A stretch of 32,751 bases of DNA. Source: Actinomycetes bacterium (GTDB taxonomy: Bacteria > Actinomycetota > Actinomycetes > Streptosporangiales > Streptosporangiaceae). This document shows, in pieces, positions 15,418 to 27,446 of the stretch. The stretch covers positions 1-32,751 of the forward strand of contig JAOPYM010000444.1 of the NCBI GenBank assembly GCA_025964615.1, written 5' to 3'. How positions within the stretch are numbered: position 1 is the first letter of the stretch; each line of letters begins with the position of its first letter. The notes under the pieces were generated by a model. It was not told the origin of the DNA, made no database searches, and worked only from the letters and a program-made list of their open reading frames with translations. Made by a program: the position numbers and the translations under genes.

Positions 15418-16602
15418 GTGGACCTGTTCGAACATCAGGCGAAGGAACTCTTCGCCGAGTACGGCGTACCGGTGCCCACCGGCAAGGTCGCCCATACTCC
15501 TCAGGAGGCCCGGGCCATCGCGGCGGAACTCATCGCCGCGGGAAGCTCGAAGGTCGTAGTGAAGGCCCAGGTCAAGGCCGGTGGCCGAGGCAAGGCCGGC
15601 GGCGTCAAGCTGGCCGACTCGGCTGAAGAGGCCGAAGCACTCGCCGCCCAGATCCTCGGCATGGACATCAAGGGCCACACGGTCCACAAGGTCCTCGTCG
15701 AGCAGGGCAGCGCGATCGCGCAGGAGTACTACTTCTCCTTCCTGCTCGACCGCGCGAACCGCACGTTCCTGTCCATCTGCTCCGTCGAGGGCGGCATGGA
15801 GATCGAGGACGTGCCGCACGAGAGCCTCGGGATGATCCAGATCTCGCCGCTCGACGGAGTGGACCTGGCGAAGGCCCGTGAGCTCGCGGTGTCAGGCCGG
15901 CTGCCCGAGGCGGCCCTCGACGGAGCAGCCGAGCTGATCGAGCGGCTCTGGTCGGTCTTCGTCGACGAGGACGCCACCCTGGTCGAGGTCAACCCGCTGA
16001 TCCTGACCGCCGACGGCAAGATCGTCGCACTCGACGGCAAGGTCACCCTCGACGACAACGCGTCCTTCCGGCAGGAGGGGCACGAGGCGCTCGAGGACAA
16101 GGCCTCGGCCGACCCGCTGGAGGCCAAGGCCAAGGCGAAGAACCTCAACTACGTCAAGCTCGACGGCTCGGTCGGCATCATCGGTAACGGTGCCGGTCTG
16201 GTCATGTCGACGCTCGACGTGGTGGCCTACGCCGGCGAGGGTCTCAACGGCGGACAACGCCCCGCCAACTTCCTCGACATCGGTGGCGGCGCCTCCGCCG
16301 AGGTCATGGCGAACGGCCTCGAGATCGTGCTCGGCGACCCGGACGTGCGCAGCGTCTTCGTCAACGTCTTCGGCGGCATCACCTCCTGTGACGCGGTCGC
16401 CAACGGCATCGTGTCCGCGTACGCGCTGCTCGCCGACCGCGGTGAGACCGTTGACCGGCCGCTGGTCGTACGGCTCGACGGCAACAACGCCGAGCTCGGC
16501 CGCAAGATCCTGGCCGACGCCGCGCTGCCGGGCGTCGAACAGGTCGAGACCATGGACGACGCGGCCGCTCGGGCCGCCCAACTCGCTGCGGCAGGTGCGT
16601 AA
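15418..16602 (+). CDS. sucC: Succinate-CoA ligase beta subunit
   Basis: The 394-residue subunit of succinyl-CoA synthetase catalyses, with SucD, the substrate-level phosphorylation step of the TCA cycle. It has the N-terminal ATP-grasp domain ([39 protein letters not shown]) and the C-terminal CoA-ligase domain ([20 protein letters not shown]). Its length is typical of the family. The GTG start has AAGGA ten bases upstream. The stop overlaps the sucD start in TAATG, so the two are translationally coupled. Confidence 0.97.
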   Translation: MDLFEHQAKELFAEYGVPVPTGKVAHTPQEARAIAAELIAAGSSKVVVKAQVKAGGRGKAGGVKLADSAEEAEALAAQILGMDIKGHTVHKVLVEQGSAIAQEYYFSFLLDRANRTFLSICSVEGGMEIEDVPHESLGMIQISPLDGVDLAKARELAVSGRLPEAALDGAAELIERLWSVFVDEDATLVEVNPLILTADGKIVALDGKVTLDDNASFRQEGHEALEDKASADPLEAKAKAKNLNYVKLDGSVGIIGNGAGLVMSTLDVVAYAGEGLNGGQRPANFLDIGGGASAEVMANGLEIVLGDPDVRSVFVNVFGGITSCDAVANGIVSAYALLADRGETVDRPLVVRLDGNNAELGRKILADAALPGVEQVETMDDAAARAAQLAAAGA

Positions 16603-17492
16603 TGGCCATCTGGCTGACCGAGAACAGCAAGATCATCGTCCAGGGCATCACCGGCTCGGAGGGCCTCAAGCACGCCAGGCGGATGCACCGGGCCGGTGCC
16701 AAGGTCGTCGGCGGGGTCAACGCCCGCAAGGCCGGGACCGCCGTCGACCTGGACGGCGAGTCGCGTCCGGTGTTCGGCACGGTGGCCGAGGCCATGGCCA
16801 CGACGGGCGCCGACGTGTCGGTGGTCTTCGTGCCGCCGGCGTTCACCAAGGACGCTGTCATCGAGGCGATCGACGCGGGCATCCCGCTCTGCATCGTGAT
16901 CACCGAGGGCATCCCGATCCATGACAGCGCCGTCTTCTGGGCGCACGCCGTGGCCACCGGCAACAAGACCCGGATCATCGGGCCGAACTGCCCTGGCCTC
17001 GCCTCGCCGGGCAAGTCCAACGCGGGCATCATCCCGGCCGACATCACCACGCCGGGCCGGATCGGGCTGGTCTCCAAGTCGGGCACGCTGACGTACCAGA
17101 TGATGTACGAGCTGCGCGACATCGGCTTCTCGTCCTGCATCGGCATCGGCGGCGACCCGATCATCGGGACCACGCACATCGACGCCCTGCAGGCCTTCCA
17201 GGACGACCCGGAGACCGACGCGATCGTGATGATCGGTGAGATCGGGGGCGACGCCGAGGAGCGCGCCGCCGCCTACATCGAGCAGCACATCACCAAGCCG
17301 GTCGTCGGCTATGTCGCCGGGTTCACCGCTCCGGAGGGCAAGACGATGGGCCACGCCGGCGCGATCGTGTCCGGCTCGGCCGGTACCGCGCAGGCCAAGA
17401 AGGAGGCCCTGGAGAAGGTCGGCGTCCGCGTCGGCAAGACCCCCTCCGAGACCGCCCGTCTCATGCGCGACGTCATGAAGGGCCTGAAGTAG
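16602..17492 (+). CDS. sucD: Succinate-CoA ligase alpha subunit
   Basis: The 296-residue alpha subunit binds CoA through its N-terminal Rossmann domain ([25 protein letters not shown]) and carries the phosphohistidine H251 in [19 protein letters not shown]. The motif [17 protein letters not shown] is typical. It completes the SucCD complex. The ATG overlaps the sucC stop by one base. A strong hairpin follows 10 bases after the stop, and the convergent ROK gene ends within that hairpin. Confidence 0.97.
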   Translation: MAIWLTENSKIIVQGITGSEGLKHARRMHRAGAKVVGGVNARKAGTAVDLDGESRPVFGTVAEAMATTGADVSVVFVPPAFTKDAVIEAIDAGIPLCIVITEGIPIHDSAVFWAHAVATGNKTRIIGPNCPGLASPGKSNAGIIPADITTPGRIGLVSKSGTLTYQMMYELRDIGFSSCIGIGGDPIIGTTHIDALQAFQDDPETDAIVMIGEIGGDAEERAAAYIEQHITKPVVGYVAGFTAPEGKTMGHAGAIVSGSAGTAQAKKEALEKVGVRVGKTPSETARLMRDVMKGLK

Positions 17493-17502
17493 GCATGACC
17501 CT

Positions 17503-17539
17503 CGTGATCGTGTGGTCCGGTACGGGCCACACGATCACG
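17503..17539. terminator. Bidirectional terminator between sucD and the ROK gene
   Basis: CGTGATCGTGTGGTCC and GGGCCACACGATCACG form a 16-bp stem with one G-T pair around a five-base loop. The right arm includes the stop codon of the ROK regulator, so the hairpin can serve both converging transcripts. Confidence 0.8.
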
Positions 17540-18722
17540 GGGAACCTCCCGAGTCCAGGAAACGGGCCAGGGGGAGGGTGGCGGCGCCGACGGTGACCGC
17601 GTCGGGGCCGAGCATGCCCAGCTCGATGGACGTCTGCGTGAACGGGTAGTGCAGGGCGTACTCGGCGGCGGCCTCGCAGGCGGCGGGCAGCAGCCGGGGC
17701 CCGATCATGAGCCCGGCCCAGCCGCCGATGATGATGCGCTCCGGGTTGAAGAGGTTGATCAGATCGGCGATGCCGGCGCCCAGGTACTCGGCGGTCTCGC
17801 TGAGCAGCGCGTCGGCCGCGGGGTCCCGCTCCGCGGCGCCGAGCAGCGCGGCCAGGCCCTCCTGTTCACTCAGTCCCGGCGGGGCGGCGTCCCAGCGTTC
17901 GAGCATGGCCTCAGCCCCGACGTACGCCTCAAGACAGCCTCGCGCACCGCATCGGCAGCGCCGCCCGCCGACCTGCAACGTGGTGTGACCCCACTCCCCG
18001 GCACTGCTCGCGGCACCTCGGTACGGGGTGCCGTCGGCTATCACGCAGGCGCCGACCCCGGAGCCGATCAGGGCGATCACCGCGTGCTTCGCGCCACGCC
18101 CGGCACCGAACCACATCTCGGCCTGGCCGAGCGTCTTGGCGCCGTTGTCGATGTGCAGCGGCAGCTCGGTGCCGGTGCGCAGTAGCCGGCCGAGCGGGAC
18201 CGACTCCCAGTCGATGGTCTGACCGTGTACGACGAGGTCGCCGCCCTGCTCGACGATTCCGGGCACGCCGACCCCGACGCCGAGTACCCGGTCCTGGTCG
18301 GCTCCCGTGTCGCGCAGTACCGCGGCCAGCCCGTCGAGGATCAGCTGCACGACATGGCCGACGTCGTGGCCGCTGTCGGACAGCGGGTGGTCGGTGGCCG
18401 CGAGTTCGGTCAGCGCCAGGTCGAACAGCGCGACCCGTACCCGGGTCTCGCCGACGTCCACCCCGACGAGGTAGCCGTGACCAGCCGCGATCTTGAGCAG
18501 GGTGCGCGGACGGCCACCGTCGGACTCGACGGCGCCGGCCTCCTCCACGAGGCCGTCCGCGACCAGTTCCCCGATCACGTTGCTGATCGAGCCGGCACTG
18601 AGGCCGGTGTCGCGCCCCAGTTCCTGCCTGCTCAGCGGACCCTCGAAATACAGGTGGCGCAGCAGTGCCGAACGATTCCCGCGCCGCAGGTCACGTACGG
18701 TCTGCCGGCGTCTATACGTCAT
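17535..18722 (-). CDS. ROK-family transcriptional repressor
   Basis: The 395-residue protein joins an N-terminal winged helix-turn-helix (residues 1-80, GPLSRQELGRDTGLSAGSISN) to a ROK sugar-kinase-like domain. The ROK part has GVDVGETRVRVALFD, the catalytic-loop DNGAKTLGQAE, GEWGHTTL (ExGH) and the zinc motif CRCGARGCLE. Such regulators (XylR/NagC type) bind a sugar or sugar phosphate and repress the neighbouring uptake genes. It is divergent from the sugar ABC/GH1 operon, with an inverted-repeat operator between them. The ATG has GAGGGGAG upstream, and a TAGATT -10 box is at 18745-18750. Effector probably a beta-glucoside or glucose derivative, by context. Confidence 0.92.
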   Translation of the reverse strand: MTYRRRQTVRDLRRGNRSALLRHLYFEGPLSRQELGRDTGLSAGSISNVIGELVADGLVEEAGAVESDGGRPRTLLKIAAGHGYLVGVDVGETRVRVALFDLALTELAATDHPLSDSGHDVGHVVQLILDGLAAVLRDTGADQDRVLGVGVGVPGIVEQGGDLVVHGQTIDWESVPLGRLLRTGTELPLHIDNGAKTLGQAEMWFGAGRGAKHAVIALIGSGVGACVIADGTPYRGAASSAGEWGHTTLQVGGRRCRCGARGCLEAYVGAEAMLERWDAAPPGLSEQEGLAALLGAAERDPAADALLSETAEYLGAGIADLINLFNPERIIIGGWAGLMIGPRLLPAACEAAAEYALHYPFTQTSIELGMLGPDAVTVGAATLPLARFLDSGGSP

Positions 18723-18744
18723 GCGGGCTCCCCTCCCCGCAGAG

Positions 18745-18750
18745 AATCTA
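18745..18750 (-). promoter_or_regulatory. -10 box of the ROK gene
   Basis: Minus-strand TAGATT fits TANNNT and lies 22 bases before the ROK start codon. Its -35 region falls in the inverted repeat starting at 18763, so the repressor could control itself. Confidence 0.45.
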
Positions 18751-18762
18751 TCGGTCCGAAGG

Positions 18763-18809
18763 GCTTGACGCGAGCTTTTCTCAAGCGTTAAATCACGACT
18801 TGAAGAAAG
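18763..18809. promoter_or_regulatory. Operator region for the ROK repressor
   Basis: Two overlapping symmetric patterns are visible: GCTTGA-N12-TCAAGC (18763-18786), and CTTTTCTCAAG (18775-18785) facing CTTGAAGAAAG (18799-18809), matching at nine of eleven positions. They cover the -35 regions of both divergent promoters. Binding by the adjacent ROK protein is inferred. Confidence 0.5.
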
Positions 18810-18828
18810 TGACTTCGCTCACTACAAG
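18800..18828 (+). promoter_or_regulatory. Promoter of the sugar uptake operon
   Basis: TTGAAG (18800-18805) and TACAAG (18823-18828) are 17 bases apart, upstream of the binding-protein start at 18861. The -35 lies inside the right arm of the putative ROK operator and a Crp-type palindrome fills the spacer. Confidence 0.5.
18808..18823. promoter_or_regulatory. Crp-type palindrome in the sugar operon promoter
   Basis: AGTGACTTCGCTCACT is a perfect 5-bp-arm inverted repeat of the form GTGA-N6-TCAC. It lies between the -35 and -10 boxes, where binding would be expected to repress rather than activate. It lacks the central TA seen in the other two sites. Confidence 0.35.
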
Positions 18829-18860
18829 ATCGCCCACCCCACCCCAGAGAGGGACCCCCC

Positions 18861-20168
18861 ATGCAGACCTCCAGGGTAATCGCCGCAAGCGTGATGGCGG
18901 CCGTACTCACGGCCGGTGCCGCGGCCTGCGGCGGCGGTACCAGCACGAACAAGACCACCCCGAAGACCCTCACGTACTGGGCGAGCAACCAGGGCGCCAA
19001 CATCGAGGTCGACAAGGCGACCCTGACGCCGGAGCTGACGAAGTTCGAGCAGCAGACCGGCATCAAGGTCAAGCTGGAGGTCGTCCCCTGGTCGGACCTG
19101 CTCAACCGGATCCTGGCCGCCGCCACCTCCGGGCAGGGACCCGACGTGCTCAACATCGGCAACACCTGGTCGGCCTCGCTCCAGGCCACCGGCGCGCTGC
19201 TGCCGTTCGACGCCGCGACCTTCGCGAAGATCGGCGGGAAGGACCGCTTCGTGTCCGCCGCGCTCGCCTCCGCCGGTGCCGCGGGCAAGGACCCGGCCGC
19301 CGTCCCGCTCTACTCCCTGGCGTACGCCCTCTACTACAACAAGGCACAGTTCCAGGCCGCGGGCATCACCGCACCGCCGGCCACCTGGGACGAGCTGGTC
19401 GCCGACGGCAAGAAGCTCACCACGGGCGGCCACTTCGGGCTGGCGATGGAGGGCGCGAGCATCTCCGAGAACATCCACCAGGCCTTCGTCTTCGCCAAGC
19501 AGCACGGGGCGGACTTCTTCGACGCCGCGGGCAAGCCGCAGTTCGACTCGCCGCAGGCCGTCGCCGCGATCCAGCAGTACGTCGACTTCATGGCCAAGGA
19601 CAAGATCGCCGCGCCGGGCGACGCCGAGTACTCCGCCAACCAGTCGGTCACCGATTTCGCGACCGGCAAGGCCTCGATGCTGCTCTGGCAGGCGGCGGCC
19701 TCCAACCTGAAGGCGCACGGCATGGCCGCCGACGCCTACGGGGTGGCCCCGATCCCGTTCCAGACGGCCTCCGCGTCCGGCCCCACGGCCGTGAACTCCA
19801 TGGTCGCCGGCATCAACCTGGCCGTCTTCAAGAACACTGGCAACCTCGACGGTGCCCTGAAATTCGTGAAGTTCATGACCAGTACCGGCGAGCAGAAGAT
19901 CCTCAACATCGCCTACAGTTCGCTGCCGTCCGTCACGGACGCGCAGAGCGACCCGGCCTTCTCCACCCCGGACCTGAAGACGCTCTCCCAGGTGCTCGCC
20001 ACCAGCGCGGCCCCGCTGCCGCAGGTGGCCAACGAGAGCCAGTTCGAGACCCTGGTGGGTACGGCGATGAAGGGGCTGCTCGCCGATGCCGCGGCGGGAC
20101 GTCCGGTGACCACGGCCACCGTCAAGGCGGCTCTCACCAAGGCTCAGCAGCAGATGCCGACCTCCTGA
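18861..20168 (+). CDS. Sugar ABC transporter substrate-binding lipoprotein
   Basis: The 435-residue family 1 extracellular solute-binding protein has a lipoprotein signal peptide with lipobox AGAAAC and lipidated Cys at residue 23, followed by a GGGTSTN linker. The mature part has the two-lobe binding-protein pattern (LTYWASNQ, TPELTKFEQQTGIKVKLEVVPW, GPDVLNIGNTW, ALYYNKAQFQAAGI, PPATWDEL). It captures an oligosaccharide outside the membrane and delivers it to the two permeases that follow. GAGAGGGA precedes the ATG. Context with a GH1 enzyme suggests cellobiose or another beta-glucoside. Confidence 0.93.
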   Translation: MQTSRVIAASVMAAVLTAGAAACGGGTSTNKTTPKTLTYWASNQGANIEVDKATLTPELTKFEQQTGIKVKLEVVPWSDLLNRILAAATSGQGPDVLNIGNTWSASLQATGALLPFDAATFAKIGGKDRFVSAALASAGAAGKDPAAVPLYSLAYALYYNKAQFQAAGITAPPATWDELVADGKKLTTGGHFGLAMEGASISENIHQAFVFAKQHGADFFDAAGKPQFDSPQAVAAIQQYVDFMAKDKIAAPGDAEYSANQSVTDFATGKASMLLWQAAASNLKAHGMAADAYGVAPIPFQTASASGPTAVNSMVAGINLAVFKNTGNLDGALKFVKFMTSTGEQKILNIAYSSLPSVTDAQSDPAFSTPDLKTLSQVLATSAAPLPQVANESQFETLVGTAMKGLLADAAAGRPVTTATVKAALTKAQQQMPTS

Positions 20169-20169
20169 C

Positions 20170-21076
20170 GTGAAGGCTCGACTGCGCAGGGTCGGCCTGC
20201 CGTACCTGCTCCTGCTCCCGGCGCTCGCACTCGAGTTGCTGATCCACCTGGTGCCGATGCTCGTCGGCATCGCGATGAGCTTCAAGCAGCTGACCCAGTT
20301 CTTCATCAGGAACTGGTCCGGCGCACCGTGGGCCGGCCTCGGCAACTACCGCACAGCGGTGGACTTCCATGCCGCGGTCGGCCAGGCGCTGCTGAACTCG
20401 TTCCTGGTCACCTGCTCGTTCACCCTGCTCGTGGTCGGCCTGTCCTGGCTGCTCGGGACCGCTGCGGCGATCCTCATGCAGGACGCCTTCCGCGGGCGGG
20501 GGGTGCTCCGCACGCTCTTCCTGGTCCCGTACGCGCTGCCGGTCTACGCGGCTGTCATCACCTGGTCGTTCATGTTCCAGCACGACACGGGCCTGGTGAA
20601 CCACATGCTGCACGACCAGTTGCACCTCACCTCGGGCAAACCGTTCTGGCTGATCGGCGGCAACAGCTTCTACGCGCTCGTCACGGTGGCGGTGTGGCGG
20701 TCCTGGCCGTTCGCCTTCCTGTGCCTGACGGCCGGGCTGCAGAACATCCCCCGTGATCTGTACGAGGCGGCGGCCCTGGACGGTGCCGGGGTCTGGCAGC
20801 AGATCCGCAGGATCACCCTGCCGTCGCTGCGCCCGGTCAACCAGGTCCTTGTCCTGGTCCTCTTCCTGTGGACCTTCAACGACTTCAACACGCCGTACGT
20901 GCTGTTCGGCCGATCCGCTCCGGAGGCAGCGGACCTGATCTCCATCCACATCTACCAGGCGTCGTTCGTCACCTGGAACTTCGGCTCGGGCTCGGCGATG
21001 TCGGTGCTCCTGCTGCTCTTCCTGCTCGTGGTGACAGCCGCCTATCTGTTCGTCACCTCCCGCAGGAGGGGGGCCC

Positions 21077-21084
<8 letters not shown>
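20170..21084 (+). CDS. Sugar ABC transporter permease (MalF-type)
   Basis: The 304-residue inner-membrane permease has about six membrane segments, starting with LPYLLLLPALALELLIHLVPMLVGI. It carries the EAA loop YEAAALDGAGVWQQIRRITLPSLRP near residue 200, which docks the ATPase. The GTG start is one base after the binding-protein stop, and the end overlaps the next permease by 8 bases. It pairs with that permease to form the channel. Confidence 0.93.
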
Positions 21085-23289
<2,205 letters not shown>

Positions 23290-23355
23290 GGACGAAAGGC
23301 GACACGCCGGGCGTACGGGCGGTGGGGTGGGCGGTTCGGCTGCCAGCATGAGGGC

Positions 23356-24768
23356 GTGAGCGAAGCGACGAGGCCGAAGGCCGCCCAGGTTCCCAGGCCC
23401 AGGACCAAGGCGCTGCCGAAGAAGGCGCCGATCAAGGGGATGGACGGGGGCCGCCCGCTGGCCGTGAAGGGGCTGGTGGCGGCCGCCTGGAGCGCCGGGA
23501 TCGGGCTGGCCGTACTCACCACCATCACGCTGATCGGCTGGATCGCCGCGCCGAGGACCGCGCTCGGCCCTGGGCTGCCCGGGGTGTTCCGTACCGCGGT
23601 CAACTTCTGGCTGGTGGCGCACCACGCCGGGTTCTCCCTGGAACACGGCAGGGTCGGCCTGCTGCCGCTCGGCCTGGCCGTACTGCCCGGAATGCTGCTG
23701 CACCGCAGCGGCGGCTGGCTGATGCGGGCCGTCGAGGTCCCGGACCGGGCCCGGATCGGCGTACTGCACGTCGCGCTCGCGCTGGCCGTGCCGTACTCCC
23801 TGCTGGCCGGGCTGCTGTCCCTGGCCGTGCGCTCCGGGGTGGTCAAGCCGTCGGCCTGGCAGGCGGTCGTCATCTGTTTCGTGCTCGCGTTCCTCGCCGG
23901 CGGCCTCGGCGCGTCCAGGGCGCTGGTCGCCGCGAGCGGCAAGCGGGTCAGGTCCGGCCTCGGCGCGCTGCTCAGGCTGCTGCCGGAGCGGCCGCGCTCC
24001 GTCGTCATCGGCGTCATCGCCGCCATCGCCGTGCTGGTCGCGTTCGGCGCGGTCCTGGTGGGGGCCTCGCTGGCCGTGCACCTGTCGCAGGCCAACGCGC
24101 TCTTCGACGCGCTGGCCCCCGGGATCGTCGGCGGGCTGCTGCTGCTCCTGGTGGAGCTGGTGTTCCTGCCCAACGCGGTGATCTGGGGCGTGGCGTACGC
24201 GGTGGGGGCGGGGTTCTCGGTGGGCACGGGTACGAGCGTCTCGCCGACCGGGGTGTTCCTGGGCAACATCCCCTCGTTCCCGCTGCTCGCGGCGCTGCCC
24301 GAACCGGGACCGGCCCCGGCGCTGTCACTCTTCGCGCTGGCCGCGCCGTTCGTGGCGGGTGCCGTCGGCGGGACGCTCACGATCCGCGCGATGCCCAGCC
24401 CGGTGTACGAGGCCGCGCCGCTGTGGGGTTTCGTCGGCGGGGCGCTGACCGGGATCGTCACGACCGGGCTCACGGCGCTGGCGGGCGGGCCGCTGGGCGG
24501 CGGGCGGATGGCCACGATGGGCCCGTCCCCCTGGCAGGTGGGGCTGATGGCCGCCCTGGAGGTGGGGATCTCCGCGGCGATCGCGGCGTGGGTCGCCAAC
24601 TGGTTGATGCTGCGCCGGGCCGGGCGTCCGGAGCCCATCGCTGAGGTGGTCGAGGAGCCGGTGGCGGTGCCTGCGCCGCCGGTACGGCCCGTACCGGCGC
24701 CCTCATCGGTGGAGTTCGAGGACGCCGAGCCGGTCCTCCGCGCCCGCCGTGATCAGAAGTTGAACTGA
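23356..24768 (+). CDS. DUF6350-type polytopic membrane protein
   Basis: The 470-residue protein has a basic cytoplasmic N terminus, about ten hydrophobic segments (for example LVAAAWSAGIGLAVLTTITLIGW, VVIGVIAAIAVLVAFGAVLVGASLAV) and an acidic, proline-rich C-terminal tail. Its size, motifs such as VNFWLVAHHA and FLGNIPSFPLLAALP, and its position upstream of purN fit the actinobacterial DUF6350 family. The function is unknown. The start is GTG at 23356 with no ribosome binding site; CAGCAT six bases upstream may be a -10 box of a leaderless mRNA. Its last 16 bases overlap the convergent DUF4190-like gene. Confidence 0.75.
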   Translation: MSEATRPKAAQVPRPRTKALPKKAPIKGMDGGRPLAVKGLVAAAWSAGIGLAVLTTITLIGWIAAPRTALGPGLPGVFRTAVNFWLVAHHAGFSLEHGRVGLLPLGLAVLPGMLLHRSGGWLMRAVEVPDRARIGVLHVALALAVPYSLLAGLLSLAVRSGVVKPSAWQAVVICFVLAFLAGGLGASRALVAASGKRVRSGLGALLRLLPERPRSVVIGVIAAIAVLVAFGAVLVGASLAVHLSQANALFDALAPGIVGGLLLLLVELVFLPNAVIWGVAYAVGAGFSVGTGTSVSPTGVFLGNIPSFPLLAALPEPGPAPALSLFALAAPFVAGAVGGTLTIRAMPSPVYEAAPLWGFVGGALTGIVTTGLTALAGGPLGGGRMATMGPSPWQVGLMAALEVGISAAIAAWVANWLMLRRAGRPEPIAEVVEEPVAVPAPPVRPVPAPSSVEFEDAEPVLRARRDQKLN

Positions 24769-25187
24769 CTGCCCTTGTAGGTGCCCGGCGGGAGGTGCAG
24801 CTTCTTCTCGATCCGGTGGGCGAACTGGTCGCTGCACTGCTGCTGCTCGGCGATGGTGTTGGCGGCGGCCTTGCATTGGGTGAACTGCTGCAGCTCGTTC
24901 CAGAACACCACTCCGACCACCATGACCAGGACCGACACGACGAGCCCGATGGCGCCCGTCACCACTCCGGGCATCGCGCCCGGGGCGGGGATACCGGCCC
25001 GTTTCGCGGCCCGGCGGGTTCTGAAACCGATGATCACGGCGGCGAGGCCGGTGAAGATCCCGATCCAGGGGACGAAGATGGTCAGCGGCAGGGAGATGGA
25101 CCCGAGCAGCATCGCCCATCGGCCCGACCGGGCGATCTGAGCTGGGTCCTGTACGGGCGGGACCGTACTCGGGCCGGTCTCACTCAA
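24753..25187 (-). CDS. DUF4190-like small membrane protein
   Basis: The protein of about 144 residues has a proline-rich N terminus, two membrane segments (AMLLGSISLPLTIFVPWIGIFTGLAAVIIG and GVVTGAIGLVVSVLVMVVGVVF) and a soluble C-terminal part with two cysteines (QCKAAAN, QQCSDQF). The double-helix pattern with a basic loop resembles DUF4190 proteins. The TTG start at 25187 is favoured because GGAGG lies five bases upstream; GTG 25214 is the ORF-track start. It is oriented toward DUF6350 and overlaps its 3' end. Function unknown. Confidence 0.7.
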   Translation of the reverse strand: MSETGPSTVPPVQDPAQIARSGRWAMLLGSISLPLTIFVPWIGIFTGLAAVIIGFRTRRAAKRAGIPAPGAMPGVVTGAIGLVVSVLVMVVGVVFWNELQQFTQCKAAANTIAEQQQCSDQFAHRIEKKLHLPPGTYKGSQFNF

Positions 25188-25245
25188 CGTCGCCTCCACT
25201 TTCAGGGGTGTCACGTCTCACGTCGGGGCGTCCGGGAAGGGCCGA

Positions 25246-25251
25246 TAGGCT
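25246..25251 (+). promoter_or_regulatory. -10 box of purN-purH
   Basis: TAGGCT, identical to the sucCD box, lies 28 bases before the purN start codon. No clear -35. Confidence 0.45.
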
Positions 25252-25279
25252 CTTCACGTCGTCCATCAGGGGAGCTAAG

Positions 25280-25888
25280 GTGTCCGCCCGGCTTGTCGTA
25301 CTCGTCTCCGGCGCGGGGACCAACCTACAGGCGCTGCTCGACGCGTGCGCGGACCCAGCCTACGGGGCGAAGGTCGTTGCTGTGGGCGCGGACCGGCCCG
25401 CGATCGAGGGCCTGGCGCGTGCCCGCAGGGCCGGGCTCCCGACGTTCGTGGCCCAGGTCACAGACCATCCCGAACGGTCCGGGTGGGACGCCGCGCTGAC
25501 CGAGGCCGTCGCCGAACACGAACCGGACCTTGTCGTCTTGGCCGGTTTCATGAAGATCCTCGGCGCGCGCTTCCTGGATCGCTTCGGTGACCGTACGGTC
25601 AATACGCACCCTGCGCTGCTGCCCGCCTTCCCCGGCGCCCACGCGGTACGGGAAGCACTGGCGTACGGCGTCCGGGTGACCGGCTGCACCGTGCACTTCG
25701 TCGACGGCGGGGTGGACACCGGGCCGGTCATCGCCCAGCGGGCGGTGCCCGTGCTCGATGGAGACGATGAAGAGACTCTCCACATGCGGATCAAGGAAGT
25801 CGAGAATCCGCTGTTCGTGGAGACCGTGGGCCGGCTGGCCCGTGAGGGATGGACCTTGTCCGACCGAAGAGTGAGGATCGGCCGTTGA
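25280..25888 (+). CDS. purN: Phosphoribosylglycinamide formyltransferase
   Basis: The 202-residue GAR transformylase uses 10-formyl-THF in step 3 of purine synthesis. The N-terminal phosphate loop is [15 protein letters not shown]. The catalytic Asn and His lie in [17 protein letters not shown], and the catalytic Asp is in [12 protein letters not shown]. Length matches E. coli PurN (212). The GTG at 25280 has GGGGAG five bases upstream. Its stop overlaps the purH start in TTGA, giving coupled translation of two 10-formyl-THF enzymes. Confidence 0.96.
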   Translation: MSARLVVLVSGAGTNLQALLDACADPAYGAKVVAVGADRPAIEGLARARRAGLPTFVAQVTDHPERSGWDAALTEAVAEHEPDLVVLAGFMKILGARFLDRFGDRTVNTHPALLPAFPGAHAVREALAYGVRVTGCTVHFVDGGVDTGPVIAQRAVPVLDGDDEETLHMRIKEVENPLFVETVGRLAREGWTLSDRRVRIGR

Positions 25889-27444
25889 CTCGCATGGTTA
25901 TCAAGCGTGCACTGATCAGCGTTTATGACAAGACCGGGCTGGAGGAGCTGGCGCGGGGCCTGCATGCGGCCGGGGTGGAGATCGTTTCCACCGGGACCAC
26001 CGCGGCGAAGATCGCCGAGGCCGGGATACCGGTCATGCGGGTGGAGAAGCTCACCGGCTTCCCCGAGTGCCTGGACGGCCGGGTGAAGACCCTGCACCCC
26101 AAGGTCCACGCCGGTCTGCTGGCCGACCGCCGGCTGCCCGACCACGTTCAGCAGCTCGAGGACCTGCATGTCGAGCCCTTCGACCTGGCGGTCGTGAACC
26201 TCTACCCGTTCCAGGCCACCGTCGCCTCCGGCGCCGGTCCCGACGAGTGCGTCGAGCAGATCGACATCGGCGGCCCGGCGATGATCCGGGCAGCCGCCAA
26301 GAACCACCAGTCGGTGGCCGTCGTGGTCTCGCCGGCCGCGTACGGCGCTGTGCTGCAGGCGGTCGCGGAGGGCGGGTTCACTCTGGAGGCCAGGCAGCGC
26401 CTCGCCGGGTCGGCCTACGCGCACACCGCCGCGTACGACGTGGCGGTCGCGTCCTGGTTCTCCAGCGTGTACGCGCCGGACGACCTCGGTGCGGAGTCGG
26501 GCTGGCCGAGGTTCATCGGCTCGGTCCGTACCCGCAAGTCCGTGTTGCGGTACGGCGAGAACCCGCACCAGAAGGCCGCGCTGTACACCAACGGGGCCGG
26601 GGGCCTCGCCGAGGCCGAGCAGCTCGGCGGCAAGGAGATGTCGTACAACAACTACGTCGACGCCGACGCCGCGCACCGCTCGGCTTACGACTTCGACGAG
26701 CCGTGCGTGGCGATCATCAAGCACGCCAACCCGTGTGGCATCGCGATCGGCTCCGACATCGCCGAGGCGCACCGCAGGGCGCACGAGTGCGATCCCGTGT
26801 CCGCGTACGGCGGCGTGATCGCCACCAACCGGCCGGTGTCGGCGGAGCTGGCACGGCAGCTCGACGGCATCTTCACCGAGGTCATCGTGGCCCCCGCCTT
26901 CGAGGCCGTGGCGCTGGAGATCCTCTCGGCGAAGAAGAACCTGCGGCTCCTGGTCTGCGACCCGCTGGAGCGGGTACCCCGATCGGACCTGCGGGCGATC
27001 AGCGGCGGCCTGCTGCTGCAGAGCGCCGACCTGATCTCCGACACGGGCGACGACCCCTCCTGGTGGACGCTGCAGACGGGCGAGGCGGCCTCTCCCGAGG
27101 TCCTGGCCGACCTCGAGTTCGCCTGGCGGGCCTGCCGGAGTGTGAAGTCCAACGCGATCCTGCTGGCCTCCGGCGGCGCCACGGTCGGTGTCGGCATGGG
27201 CCAGGTCAACCGGGTCGACTCGGCCCGCCTCGCGGTCGCCCGGGCCGGTGACCGCGCCGCAGGCTCGGTGGGCGCCTCGGATGCGTTCTTCCCGTTCGCC
27301 GACGGCCTGGAGATCCTGGCCGAGGCCGGCGTCCGCGCCATCGTCGAACCAGGCGGCTCCATCCGCGACGACACCGTCATCGCCGCCGCCGCCGCAGCCG
27401 GCATCACCCTCTACTTCACCGGCACCCGCCACTTCTTCCACTGA
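25885..27444 (+). CDS. purH: Bifunctional AICAR transformylase/IMP cyclohydrolase
   Basis: The 519-residue enzyme carries out the last two steps of IMP synthesis. The N-terminal MGS-like cyclohydrolase domain ([42 protein letters not shown]) spans about residues 1-200. The C-terminal AICAR transformylase has IKHANPCG with the catalytic Lys-His and ends [13 protein letters not shown]. The TTG start at 25885 fits best: AGGA lies seven bases upstream and it overlaps the purN stop. ATG 25894 is the alternative, and the ORF-track start at 25849 lies inside purN. A long hairpin begins two bases after the stop. Confidence 0.96.
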   Translation: MTRMVIKRALISVYDKTGLEELARGLHAAGVEIVSTGTTAAKIAEAGIPVMRVEKLTGFPECLDGRVKTLHPKVHAGLLADRRLPDHVQQLEDLHVEPFDLAVVNLYPFQATVASGAGPDECVEQIDIGGPAMIRAAAKNHQSVAVVVSPAAYGAVLQAVAEGGFTLEARQRLAGSAYAHTAAYDVAVASWFSSVYAPDDLGAESGWPRFIGSVRTRKSVLRYGENPHQKAALYTNGAGGLAEAEQLGGKEMSYNNYVDADAAHRSAYDFDEPCVAIIKHANPCGIAIGSDIAEAHRRAHECDPVSAYGGVIATNRPVSAELARQLDGIFTEVIVAPAFEAVALEILSAKKNLRLLVCDPLERVPRSDLRAISGGLLLQSADLISDTGDDPSWWTLQTGEAASPEVLADLEFAWRACRSVKSNAILLASGGATVGVGMGQVNRVDSARLAVARAGDRAAGSVGASDAFFPFADGLEILAEAGVRAIVEPGGSIRDDTVIAAAAAAGITLYFTGTRHFFH

Positions 27445-27446
27445 CC

